Shown piece after piece: positions 1 to 6,844 of a DNA stretch of 17,918 nucleotides (its first letter is position 1; each line of letters opens with the position of its first letter). Source of the DNA: an uncultured Alphaproteobacteria bacterium (GTDB taxonomy: Bacteria > Pseudomonadota > Alphaproteobacteria > GCA-2731375); the NCBI GenBank assembly GCA_913049615.1, contig CAJWZI010000007.1:1-17918 (forward strand), in the 5' to 3' direction. The notes beneath the pieces were generated by a model. The model was not told the DNA's origin. It did not search any database and saw only the letters and a program-made list of their open reading frames with translations. The translations under genes were made by a program, and so were the position numbers.

Positions 1-168
1 GTTAGATGGTTGACGTGGAATATGTCGTTTCATGCCGAACACCATTACCAGCCCGCTGTACCATTCCACAAACTGCCGCTGTTTCATCAGTATCTTCGAC
101 CACAATTGCAGGTTATCCATGAAGGCTATTTTGACCTGAACCGGGACCATTGGTCGCGTTTGACCTAG
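1..168 (+). CDS. Fatty acid desaturase-type membrane enzyme, C-terminal fragment
   Basis: Reading frame 1 is open from the window edge to TAG at 166-168 and gives the last 55 residues of a protein; the rest lies to the left. The fragment has NMSFHAEHH (residues 7-15), the third histidine box (HxxHH) of the membrane fatty acid desaturase/hydroxylase family, which ligates the di-iron centre. It is followed by PAVPFHKLP and a short tail ending in DHWSRLT. The spacing from histidine box to a VPFH-x-LP segment and then the C terminus is typical of desaturases that act on lipid acyl chains, carotenoids or small amine substrates. Only the last box can be seen, so the substrate is open. The next features are all on the other strand, so this gene ends its transcription unit here. 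Confidence 0.8.
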   Translation, partial: VRWLTWNMSFHAEHHYQPAVPFHKLPLFHQYLRPQLQVIHEGYFDLNRDHWSRLT

Positions 169-173
169 CGGAA

Positions 174-376
174 TCAAATCTCCTGGGCCTTGACTTTCTG
201 GCGCAATTCGTCCCGGAGTTGCGGTTCAAGCTTCTTGTCCAAGTCATTATTGCAGAAGTCCAGCGTGGTATGGCGTCACGTAATTATGTAACGGGTTGCC
301 ATGACATCATCAAAACCCGCTGACCTTTGTCTCGTATTTCGACCGTACCGGAATTGCACAGTTGAAAGTTGATCAA
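174..376 (-). pseudogene. Possible broken small gene with one in-frame TGA
   Basis: On the minus strand one frame runs from the end of the aminotransferase gene to TGA at 174-176 with a single internal TGA (276-278). Reading from ATG at 300-302 it gives MATRYIIT, the stop, then RHTTLDFCNNDLDKK and a charged helical tail LEPQLRDELRQKVKAQEI. The tail looks protein-like (alternating acidic and basic residues, amphipathic). It ends 5 bp past the desaturase stop, in convergent orientation. There is no good Shine-Dalgarno site before the ATG and I recognise no family. The same codon register on the + strand is also open (about 135-323), so chance cannot be excluded. It may be a decayed gene, a short gene starting after the TGA, or non-coding spacer. 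Confidence 0.22.
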
Positions 377-1657
377 TCAAACCGCCCTCACGGCAATATC
401 GAAGGCCTCTAGGGTCTTTTCGACATCCGCATCATCGTGAGCGATGGAAACATAAAACTTGCTGTCACCCTTCAGGATCCCGTGCTCATGTAGGGCTGCA
501 TTAAACCGGGCCGCCTTGTCGGCTTCGTTACCTTGCATCCCGCGATAATCTTTCAACTCGCCAGAAGTAAAAAACACGTCAAAAAGAGGTGGTTCGCCTA
601 TCACCTGCGCCTCGACACCCGCGTCTTCTAACAAACTCTCCAAACCTTGCATCAACCTTTTGCCAGTGGTGAACAGGTTGTCATAAATTCCCGGCTCTTT
701 GAGGACATTAAGGGTTGCCAAACCCGCCACTGCCGCCACGGGATTACCGCTCAAGGTGCCAATTTGTGGCATGAATTCGCCATCGGCGACCGCATTCTTG
801 TCGAAGTGCACCATGAACTCTTCCTTTGCGGCAATAGCCGCCATGGGAAACCCGCCGCCAATTAATTTTCCAAGGGCGCAAATATCAGGCGTAACACCGT
901 AATAAGCCTGGGCACCGCCATAGGCGAAGCGGAAGCCAGTGACCACCTCATCAAAGATTAGGGGAATGCTATATTCACTAGCCAGGTCCCGTAGCGTTTC
1001 CAGGAAGCCCGGGGCTGGCGGTAACAAGCGTTGAAACGGCTCCACTATGATCCCACCCAGATCATCTTGATGCTCCTTTATCAAGCTGGCGGCCATTTCG
1101 GCGTCGTTGAACGGCGCGATAAGAACTTCGTCTCGGATGCGTTGTGGGATACCCGCACTATCCGGCGTTGCCTGGGGAAAATTGCCTGGACGTTTGGGTG
1201 CCATTGACATCAAGGCATAATCACTCATGCCGTGAAAGCCACCTTCGAACTTCAAAATGCAGTCCCGCTTACGGTGCGCGCGGGCTAGACGCATTGCGTA
1301 GAAGTTGGCCTCAGAACCAGTGGAGACAAATCGAACTTTTTCGGCGCAAGCGACCGCGCTGATGATTTCCGCAGCCAGACGAATGCCATACTCGTTGTTG
1401 GCAAAGAACGTAGTGCCTCTCGTTACCTGTTCTTGGATTGCTGCCAGGACGTCGGGATGACCATGTCCGATAAGCATCGGACCTGCACCTAAGAGATAGT
1501 CCACATATTCGTTACCGCTAACGTCCCAGACCCGGCCCCCCTTGCCTTCCCGGATAACTACTTTGGAAGTGAGATTGCCGAAACCGCCCGCAGGGAGCAC
1601 TTGGTTGGCTAAAGCTACCAGGGCCTGTTCCTCGTCACTATGAGTCAGATTGCTCAT
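377..1657 (-). CDS. Class III PLP aminotransferase, glutamate-1-semialdehyde aminomutase-like
   Basis: 426 residues, full length for the class III (ornithine/GSA) aminotransferase fold. Visible landmarks: STGSEA (112-117) for phosphate binding, FHG (141-143) stacking on the PLP ring, IFDEVVTGFR (234-243) with Asp236 for the pyridine nitrogen, ALGK (261-264) with the Schiff-base Lys264, and GTLSGNP (300-306), which is closest to glutamate-1-semialdehyde 2,1-aminomutase (HemL). ATG at 1657 has an AGAGG site (1664-1668) 6 nt upstream. It is the last gene of a minus-strand operon, 15 bp after an acyl-CoA dehydrogenase gene. That context points to transfer or shift of an amino group in a catabolic or secondary pathway rather than tetrapyrrole synthesis; this is inference. 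A true hemL cannot be fully excluded. Family assignment is firm, substrate unknown. Confidence 0.9.
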   Translation of the reverse strand: MSNLTHSDEEQALVALANQVLPAGGFGNLTSKVVIREGKGGRVWDVSGNEYVDYLLGAGPMLIGHGHPDVLAAIQEQVTRGTTFFANNEYGIRLAAEIISAVACAEKVRFVSTGSEANFYAMRLARAHRKRDCILKFEGGFHGMSDYALMSMAPKRPGNFPQATPDSAGIPQRIRDEVLIAPFNDAEMAASLIKEHQDDLGGIIVEPFQRLLPPAPGFLETLRDLASEYSIPLIFDEVVTGFRFAYGGAQAYYGVTPDICALGKLIGGGFPMAAIAAKEEFMVHFDKNAVADGEFMPQIGTLSGNPVAAVAGLATLNVLKEPGIYDNLFTTGKRLMQGLESLLEDAGVEAQVIGEPPLFDVFFTSGELKDYRGMQGNEADKAARFNAALHEHGILKGDSKFYVSIAHDDADVEKTLEAFDIAVRAV

Positions 1658-1672
1658 GTCACGCCTCTTGGC

Positions 1673-2929
1673 TTAGGAAATCGTGTTGCGGGGAACGTCG
1701 CGGAATGGTCGGTCAGTGTCGTTTCGCGGCTCCTTGGGCATGCCCAGGACACGCTCTGATATGATATTCCGCTGAATTTCATCCGTACCACCGGCGATGG
1801 AAATAGCTGGCGTAGACACCAGAATTTCGGCAATGACGCCATCCATAGGGCTGTCCTCGCCGGTCAACATGGCGTCCGCACCTGTAATCATGGTGTGCAC
1901 CTGATTAGCCAGGCGCGCCACATGGCTAGCAGCCAATTTACCAATACTGCCCTCTGGCCCTTGATTGCGACCCTGGACCTGGGCCTCGCGGGCACGCCGT
2001 GCGGTCCACTCCGCGGATTTGGATAGAATTAACAACTTGGCGATTTCCTGACGTACGGCCGGATCATCATAAGCGCCCGTTTCCTTAGCCCGCCGGATCA
2101 CCAAATCCACCCTACCGGTCCTCTGCGGATACCATGTATAGGGCGCCATGGCAGTGGCTAATTCCTCACGCTCCTCAGCATACGCCCGTTCTGGCCGATC
2201 CGTTCCCGTGGACCAGCGACGCAGGCCATCTGCGCTCCGCCGTTCATGCATAAGGGTCGTAGTAGCAACCTTCCAGCCGTCGCCCAAGCCCTCAACCATG
2301 TGATCGGGTTCCACCACCGCATCTGTAAAAAAGACCTGGTTGAAAGAGGCGTGGTTATTCATTTGCCGCAGGGGCTGCACGTCCACGGCATCCTGGGTCA
2401 TATCAATCAGGAAATAGGTCAACCCCTTATGCTTGGGCACGTCCCAATCCGTGCGCGCCAACAACAATCCCCATTCGGCATGATGGGCAGATGTGGTCCA
2501 AACTTTTTGGCCATTGATGATCCACTTATCTTCCTTGAGATCCGCCCGCGTCGTGGCTCCAGCCAGATCGGAACCGCTGCCCGGTTCGCTGAACAACTGG
2601 CACCAAGTATCCTCACCGGTCAGAATGCGGCGCAAGAATTTTTCCTTATGCATCCGCGTACCGTGATCCAGCAAGGTTGCCGCCGCCAGCATGCGGATGC
2701 CGGCTCTGGCCACGCCAATTGCGCCCACGGCTCCAAACTCTTCCTCCACGGCACGGGCGAGTTCGCTGGATAAACCCTTGCCATGCCATTCCTTTGGCCA
2801 ACCGGGCATACCCCAGCCGGAATCGGCCAGTTTGTTGCGCCATTCCACGAGGCCTATGTTAGGGTTCCAGTTAATTTCCAGCCAGGCCCTCGCTTCGGCG
2901 CGGATGGATTGTTCTGTCTGCTCACTCAT
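1673..2929 (-). CDS. Acyl-CoA dehydrogenase, likely catalytic subunit of a heteromeric pair
   Basis: 418 residues from the chosen ATG at 2929, of the flavin-dependent acyl-CoA dehydrogenase family (alpha,beta-desaturation of acyl-CoA). Seen: FSEPGSGSDLAG (113-124), the flavin and substrate loop; WTTSAHH (144-150); and GGTDEIQRNIISERVLG (380-396), the C-terminal FAD-binding motif. The position of the MCAD catalytic Glu is Gly380 here, but Glu229 in LMHERRS aligns with the alternative catalytic Glu of isovaleryl-CoA dehydrogenase-type enzymes. An upstream in-frame ATG at 3058 would overlap the preceding gene by about 120 bp. ATG 2929 has GAGG at 2938-2941 and begins a normal N terminus (MSEQTEQSIRAEARAWL), so I prefer it. 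The gap to the upstream dehydrogenase is 10 bp, so the two are translationally coupled and probably partners. Substrate unknown. Confidence 0.92.
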   Translation of the reverse strand: MSEQTEQSIRAEARAWLEINWNPNIGLVEWRNKLADSGWGMPGWPKEWHGKGLSSELARAVEEEFGAVGAIGVARAGIRMLAAATLLDHGTRMHKEKFLRRILTGEDTWCQLFSEPGSGSDLAGATTRADLKEDKWIINGQKVWTTSAHHAEWGLLLARTDWDVPKHKGLTYFLIDMTQDAVDVQPLRQMNNHASFNQVFFTDAVVEPDHMVEGLGDGWKVATTTLMHERRSADGLRRWSTGTDRPERAYAEEREELATAMAPYTWYPQRTGRVDLVIRRAKETGAYDDPAVRQEIAKLLILSKSAEWTARRAREAQVQGRNQGPEGSIGKLAASHVARLANQVHTMITGADAMLTGEDSPMDGVIAEILVSTPAISIAGGTDEIQRNIISERVLGMPKEPRNDTDRPFRDVPRNTIS

Positions 2930-2937
2930 ACCATCAA

Positions 2938-2941
2938 CCTC
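2938..2941 (-). promoter_or_regulatory. Ribosome binding site deciding the downstream dehydrogenase start
   Basis: GAGG on the minus strand, 8 nt before ATG 2929 and overlapping the TGA of the upstream dehydrogenase gene (2940-2942). It supports the short start over the long upstream extension and suggests coupled translation. Confidence 0.6.
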
Positions 2942-4070
2942 AATCCTGCCAGCACTGCAACATCCGCTCCCGGTGAAAATTGGCGTCGCCAAGGAACACC
3001 TGTGAACTTTTTGCACGTTTGAACCACAGATGGGTATCATTGTCCCAAGTAAAGCCAATACCTCCGTGGATCTGGATAGTATGAATGGCGGTTTGTAAAT
3101 AAGCCTCTGATGCCCCCGCCTTGGCTAGAGACGCCACCGCCGGCAACTCATCGGGTTCCTCATCTGCCGCCGCCGCTGCATAGTAGGCGGCTGATTTCGC
3201 CAATTCCACGTCTATCAGCATATCAGCCTGCTTATGCTTCATTGTCTGGAACGAAGAGATGGCGCGGCCGAATTGCATCCGCATCTGCGCATAATCGAGC
3301 GCCTGTTCCCGCAACGCTTCGGCACCACCGACCATTTCATTTGCCAAACAGGCAACCGCCAGGTTCAAGGTCTTAACAAAAGTCGTTGCCGCCGCACCTT
3401 GTTCACCCAGCAAGGTCGCCTTGACACCTTTAAATTCCAGTCGCGCTAATTTTCTGGTGGCATCCATGGATTTCAGTAATCGCCGTTGCAAACCGGCCGT
3501 ATCAGAAGAAGTAAGAAATAGGGATAATCCATCGTTGCCGCTGGTGCCGGGGTCACGAGCCATTACCAGGATTTGTTGAGCAGTGTGGCCATCTAGGACG
3601 AAACTCTTAACGCCATTCAGTTCGAAAGTGTCGCCAGCTGCCGTCGCTTCTGTTTCCATTGCACCTGGTTCCCAACGGCCGTTTTCCTCAGTGAAGGCCA
3701 GGGCAGCTCGGATCTCCCCGGCGGCTATAGGCGGTAATAGCGCCCGTTTTTGGTCTTCATTTGCGCCATATATGATTGCCGTTGCAGCCAAAACGATAGA
3801 CGAAAAATACGGCGCGCATAGGAGGGCGCGACCCATTTCTTCCAATGCAATCGCCAATTCTACAGCGCCGAAACCCTGACCGCCGTAATCCTCGGGGATA
3901 TGTAGTGCCGTGAGGCCCAGTTCCTGACTTAAGGCACGCCAGACCTCTGGGTCGTATCCATCATCGGTTTCCATCAGGCGGCGCACCTCCGCCGTAGGTG
4001 ATTTCTCGGTCAAAAATCGACGTAGGACAGAGCGAAATTCCACATGCTCGTCGGTAAAACTGAAACTCAT
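2940..4070 (-). CDS. Acyl-CoA dehydrogenase homologue lacking the usual catalytic Glu
   Basis: 376 residues from ATG 4070. The acyl-CoA dehydrogenase fold is shown by HIPEDYGGQGFG (57-68), LAFTE (124-128), the helix motif RMQFGRAISSFQTMKHKQADM (264-284) that contacts FAD across the dimer, and IHGGIGFTWDND (334-345). In the C-terminal loop where MCAD has its catalytic Glu before Gly-Thr, this protein has VFLGD (358-362), so Leu360 replaces Glu. The isovaleryl-type position is Val239. Thus no standard catalytic base is visible. It is the first gene of the minus operon and is followed after 10 bp by a second dehydrogenase that does keep a candidate base. The pair fits an alpha2beta2 enzyme like the steroid-side-chain dehydrogenases of Mycobacterium (ChsE4-ChsE5). 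ATG 4070 is preferred to GTG/ATG options up to 4088 because of its Shine-Dalgarno site. Confidence 0.9.
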   Translation of the reverse strand: MSFSFTDEHVEFRSVLRRFLTEKSPTAEVRRLMETDDGYDPEVWRALSQELGLTALHIPEDYGGQGFGAVELAIALEEMGRALLCAPYFSSIVLAATAIIYGANEDQKRALLPPIAAGEIRAALAFTEENGRWEPGAMETEATAAGDTFELNGVKSFVLDGHTAQQILVMARDPGTSGNDGLSLFLTSSDTAGLQRRLLKSMDATRKLARLEFKGVKATLLGEQGAAATTFVKTLNLAVACLANEMVGGAEALREQALDYAQMRMQFGRAISSFQTMKHKQADMLIDVELAKSAAYYAAAAADEEPDELPAVASLAKAGASEAYLQTAIHTIQIHGGIGFTWDNDTHLWFKRAKSSQVFLGDANFHRERMLQCWQD

Positions 4071-4077
4071 TATTCGA

Positions 4078-4084
4078 CCTCCCC
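4078..4084 (-). promoter_or_regulatory. Ribosome binding site for the first dehydrogenase gene
   Basis: GGGGAGG on the minus strand with a 7-nt spacer to ATG 4070. It fixes the start of the dehydrogenase at MSFSFTDEH rather than 18 bp further upstream. Confidence 0.65.
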
Positions 4085-4123
4085 GCACCTAGCTTAGACT
4101 GCTATGCTTCCGCAAACAAATCT

Positions 4124-4127
4124 GGAG
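4124..4127 (+). promoter_or_regulatory. Ribosome binding site deciding the amidase GTG start
   Basis: GGAG with a 6-nt spacer to GTG 4134. The in-frame ATG at 4104 has no comparable site, so GTG 4134 is the better start. Confidence 0.55.
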
Positions 4128-4133
4128 ATATCC

Positions 4134-5525
4134 GTGGCCGAACTAACCTTTATGACCGTTCACGAACTGTCCGCTGCAATTGATCAGGGCCAAATTTCAT
4201 CGGCGGATGTTGTTGAGAGGTGCCTGTCACAAATCACCGCCCAAGAAGAACGGTTGCACGCTTTTGTTACTGTTTACTCTGACGAGGCTCGTTTGGCTGC
4301 CCAGGCGGCGGATTTGGCCATTGCCGCCGGTAACCGCCTGGGGCCCTTGCACGGTATCCCCATCGCCCTAAAAGATATTATCGATATAGAAGGACGCGTG
4401 ACCACTGGTGGATCCATGGTTTGGCGCGACCGTATCTCACCAACAACCGCCACCATCGCCCAGCGCCTGAACCGGGCCGGCATGATTGTTATTGGAAAAA
4501 CCCATTCTGTAGAGTTCGCCATGGGCGGCTGGGGCACCAATACACATATGGGCACGCCCTGGAACCCGTGGGATCTGGAGACTCACCGCACGCCGGGCGG
4601 CTCATCTTCCGGCTCGGGCGTGGCCGTAGCGGCAGGCATGGTCCCAGCGGCGATAGGCACGGATACTGGCGGCTCCGTTCGACTGCCCGCGTCATACTGC
4701 GGCCTGACTGGATTGAAAACCACCGTAGGCCGAGTCAGCCTGCACGGTATCCTGCCCCTCAGCGTCACGTTGGATACACCCGGTCCCATGACCCGATGCG
4801 TCGAGGACGCAGCCATGATTTTTGAAGCTATCCAAGGCCCCGACCCGCTTTGGCCGCCAACCCAGGCGCATCAGCCGGTTTCATCGTTCGAAAATCTTCG
4901 GAATGGTATTAAGGGTTTGCGGATCGCTGTCTTGGCGGGACCGGAGTTGGAGGGCGTCGATGAAGGAACCTTGACCGCCTTCACAGATGCGCAAAATGTG
5001 TTAATTGAATTGGGAGCGGCACTACAGGATTTTCTGATGCCACGGCCTTTTGCCGCATTTGCCGATATTGCGGGGCGGATCATTGGGGCAGAAGGGTACC
5101 GCCACGTAGGCGAGCTGGTAGACGGTCCCAATCTTCCCATCGATCCAAACGTCCGGCCTCGAATCCAGTTGGGCCGCGACATAAGGGCCCATGAATATCT
5201 CGACGCCCTAGCGGAAAAGGAGATAGCCAAGGCCGAGTTCGATGCTGCCCTTGGTGATTTCGACGCACTGATCTTGCCGACCACGGAAACCACAGCCATT
5301 CCTTTGACAGAAGTCGACGAAGCTGGCACACCCGCCCGCTTTACCCGCGCTGGCAATTGTTTGGACCTTTGTGCCCTTTCGCTTCAAAACGGATTTTCGT
5401 CCAATGGCCTGCCTACGTCTTTGCAAATCATGTGCCGCGGACTTGACGAAGCGATGGCCCTGAGAATTGGCTGGGCCTTTGAGCAGGCCACCAATTGGCA
5501 CCGGCAAAATCCGAATTTGGGATAA
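4134..5525 (+). CDS. Amidase-signature family amidohydrolase (GatA-like)
   Basis: 463 residues from GTG 4134, the normal length of amidase-signature enzymes, which hydrolyse carboxylic amides through a Ser-cisSer-Lys triad. The triad is visible: Lys80 in GIPIALKD, the cis-Ser at about Ser157 in PGGSSSGS, and the nucleophile Ser181 in GTDTGGSVRLPA. The 24-residue gap between the two serines matches the family. GatA, the glutamyl-tRNA amidotransferase subunit, shares this core, but no gatB or gatC is next to it, so a stand-alone amidase is more likely. No signal peptide is seen, so it is cytoplasmic. It diverges from the acyl-CoA dehydrogenase/aminotransferase operon, which suggests a shared pathway where an amide is cut before CoA activation. 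That link is inference. Confidence 0.92.
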   Translation: MAELTFMTVHELSAAIDQGQISSADVVERCLSQITAQEERLHAFVTVYSDEARLAAQAADLAIAAGNRLGPLHGIPIALKDIIDIEGRVTTGGSMVWRDRISPTTATIAQRLNRAGMIVIGKTHSVEFAMGGWGTNTHMGTPWNPWDLETHRTPGGSSSGSGVAVAAGMVPAAIGTDTGGSVRLPASYCGLTGLKTTVGRVSLHGILPLSVTLDTPGPMTRCVEDAAMIFEAIQGPDPLWPPTQAHQPVSSFENLRNGIKGLRIAVLAGPELEGVDEGTLTAFTDAQNVLIELGAALQDFLMPRPFAAFADIAGRIIGAEGYRHVGELVDGPNLPIDPNVRPRIQLGRDIRAHEYLDALAEKEIAKAEFDAALGDFDALILPTTETTAIPLTEVDEAGTPARFTRAGNCLDLCALSLQNGFSSNGLPTSLQIMCRGLDEAMALRIGWAFEQATNWHRQNPNLG

Positions 5526-5555
5526 ATAACATCCACGCTCGGCGCTAAGGTTGTT

Positions 5556-5570
5556 ATGCTGGGCCAGCAT
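5556..5570. repeat. Inverted repeat (7-bp arms) downstream of the amidase
   Basis: ATGCTGG-g-CCAGCAT is a perfect palindrome with a 1-nt centre, 30 bp after the amidase stop. It is not followed by a T run, so it is a weak terminator candidate; it could equally be a protein-binding site. It lies in a 233-bp gap (5526-5758) with no gene and no clear promoter. Confidence 0.4.
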
Positions 5571-5587
5571 CCACCCAGAAAAACATC

Positions 5588-5611
5588 GCAATCCAAGACC
5601 TCGTGGATTGC
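5588..5611. repeat. Inverted repeat (8-bp arms) upstream of the efflux genes
   Basis: GCAATCCA, 8-nt centre, TGGATTGC: a perfect 8-bp inverted repeat about 150 bp before the efflux adaptor start. It could be an operator for a regulator encoded elsewhere or an RNA hairpin. No poly-T follows. Confidence 0.4.
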
Positions 5612-5758
5612 TAGTAAATGGGCTCAACCACGCTAACAATTACTGAATCAGCGTTGGTTTTATTCATTCATATCACCTCTTACCCCAAATAATGATACAT
5701 TGCGGCAGCGCCCGTTTAAGCAGAGAATGCCGCCTTCCAAGGATAACCATACGTTGCG

Positions 5759-6844
5759 ATGCCACTGCGCCTGCAATTTATCTTCGTTGCCCTCCTCGCC
5801 AGCATTTTCGCGGCCGGTTGGTGGTCCTACGATAGCTGGGGCGGAGACGGCGCCACAAAAAATAAGATAAAAAGTGCCGGTGTAACCCTAGTTCTAGTCG
5901 AGAAAGTTATACTGGCAGACGACCGCTTTACTATTCGCACCATCGGCTCGGGAAAGGCAGTGCGGTCAACGGCCCTACATCCGGCTGTTTCAGGCGAGGT
6001 CAAGGCCATCCGGTTCAAGGCCGAACAACGGGTCCGTCAGGGTCAGGCTCTGATCCTTCTCGACGACAAGCATCAGCGCCTGAAATTAAAATTGGCGGAA
6101 ATCGAGGTGGCAGATGCGGAACGGCAGTTAGTCCGCATGAAAAAGCTTGCGCCATCAGGACATGCTGCACAATCGCGCCTGGATAAGGCACAAACATTGA
6201 TGAATACCGCCCATATCCGTCTTGAACAAGCTCGCACGGAACTGCGGGATCGTACTATTTTTGCCCCTTTTGCGGGCATCGTCGGCATGACAGATTTGTC
6301 TATTGGAGACCGGGTGTCCGAGGAAACCATGGCAGTAACCCTGGATGACCGGTCGGAAATGGTCATCGAATTTGATATCCCAGAAATCCATACCAACCGG
6401 ATTACCGTCGGCGATTCAATAACAGTCAAACCTTGGTCGGGTACGGAACAGTGGCTGTCGGGGAAAATTTTAGCAATGGGCAGCCGGATCGATATGGAGA
6501 CACGTACCTTGCCGGTTCAAGGGAAGATCGCAAACCCAAATGACTTCCTACGGCCAGGCGCGTCCTTTGAAGTCCAGATGGATTTCATTGGAAAAGCCTA
6601 TCCCATCGTTCGCGAGGTTGCCGTCCTATGGAGCCGAGATGGAGCCTATTTGTGGAGGGTCCGGGACGGCAAGGCGGACAAGGTTTTTGTCAAGATGGTG
6701 CGTCGTGACCAGGGCCGAGTTTTGGTCGACGGGCCCTTAAGGGTCGGCGACCTTGTAGTGGTGGAAGGGGTACAGGGCTTACGCCTGGGTCAAAATGTCA
6801 AGACCGCGCCATTTGACCCCAAAGCACGTATCGGCAACTCGTGA
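5759..6844 (+). CDS. RND efflux periplasmic adaptor (membrane fusion protein)
   Basis: 361 residues of the HlyD/AcrA adaptor family, which joins an inner-membrane RND pump to an outer-membrane channel. Residues 5-22 are a hydrophobic N-terminal anchor without a lipobox Cys. Two lipoyl half-motifs follow (about 74-105, HPAVSGEV onward, and 166-196, FAPFAGIVG). They flank a helical coiled coil (about 106-165) rich in Glu, Arg, Leu and Ala. The beta-barrel (about 200-275, with LRPGASFEV) and membrane-proximal domain (280-350) complete the fold. ATG 5759 has no clear Shine-Dalgarno site. The 3' end overlaps the permease start by 4 bp, so the two are made together. No outer-membrane factor gene is present, so the pump probably shares a TolC-type channel from another locus. 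Cargo unknown. Confidence 0.93.
   Translation: MPLRLQFIFVALLASIFAAGWWSYDSWGGDGATKNKIKSAGVTLVLVEKVILADDRFTIRTIGSGKAVRSTALHPAVSGEVKAIRFKAEQRVRQGQALILLDDKHQRLKLKLAEIEVADAERQLVRMKKLAPSGHAAQSRLDKAQTLMNTAHIRLEQARTELRDRTIFAPFAGIVGMTDLSIGDRVSEETMAVTLDDRSEMVIEFDIPEIHTNRITVGDSITVKPWSGTEQWLSGKILAMGSRIDMETRTLPVQGKIANPNDFLRPGASFEVQMDFIGKAYPIVREVAVLWSRDGAYLWRVRDGKADKVFVKMVRRDQGRVLVDGPLRVGDLVVVEGVQGLRLGQNVKTAPFDPKARIGNS

Larger units (their letters stand above)
4071..4133. promoter_or_regulatory. Divergent intergenic region, dehydrogenase operon / amidase
   Basis: Only 63 bp lie between the two divergent start codons, so any promoters for the minus operon and the + amidase must overlap here or reach into the coding sequences. 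I see no convincing -35/-10 pair on either strand. The region includes both ribosome binding sites. Confidence 0.4.

Noticed and set aside
276..278. TGA as selenocysteine or recoded codon in the 174-376 minus frame
   Set aside because: No selenoprotein family match, no SECIS-like hairpin seen after it, and TGA is used as a normal stop in several genes here.
368..381. TTGAT-CA-ATCAA palindrome at the aminotransferase stop as a terminator
   Set aside because: AT-rich 5-bp stem with a 2-nt centre cannot form a stable terminator hairpin and no T run follows.
2246..2773. 175-codon + strand frame inside the acyl-CoA dehydrogenase gene
   Set aside because: Antisense to a well-supported gene with FAD and substrate motifs; composition (many His, Gln, Pro) is typical of a shadow frame.
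2930..3058. N-terminal extension of the second acyl-CoA dehydrogenase to ATG 3058
   Set aside because: It would overlap the upstream dehydrogenase by about 120 bp and add a non-family N terminus; ATG 2929 has its own ribosome site.
4871..5356. 161-codon minus frame inside the amidase gene
   Set aside because: Ser/Ala/Lys-rich antisense shadow of the amidase C-terminal half; no motif or ribosome site.
4134..5525. Amidase as GatA of the glutamyl-tRNA amidotransferase
   Set aside because: The core motifs are shared by all amidase-signature enzymes and no gatB or gatC is adjacent; a stand-alone amidase fits the context better.
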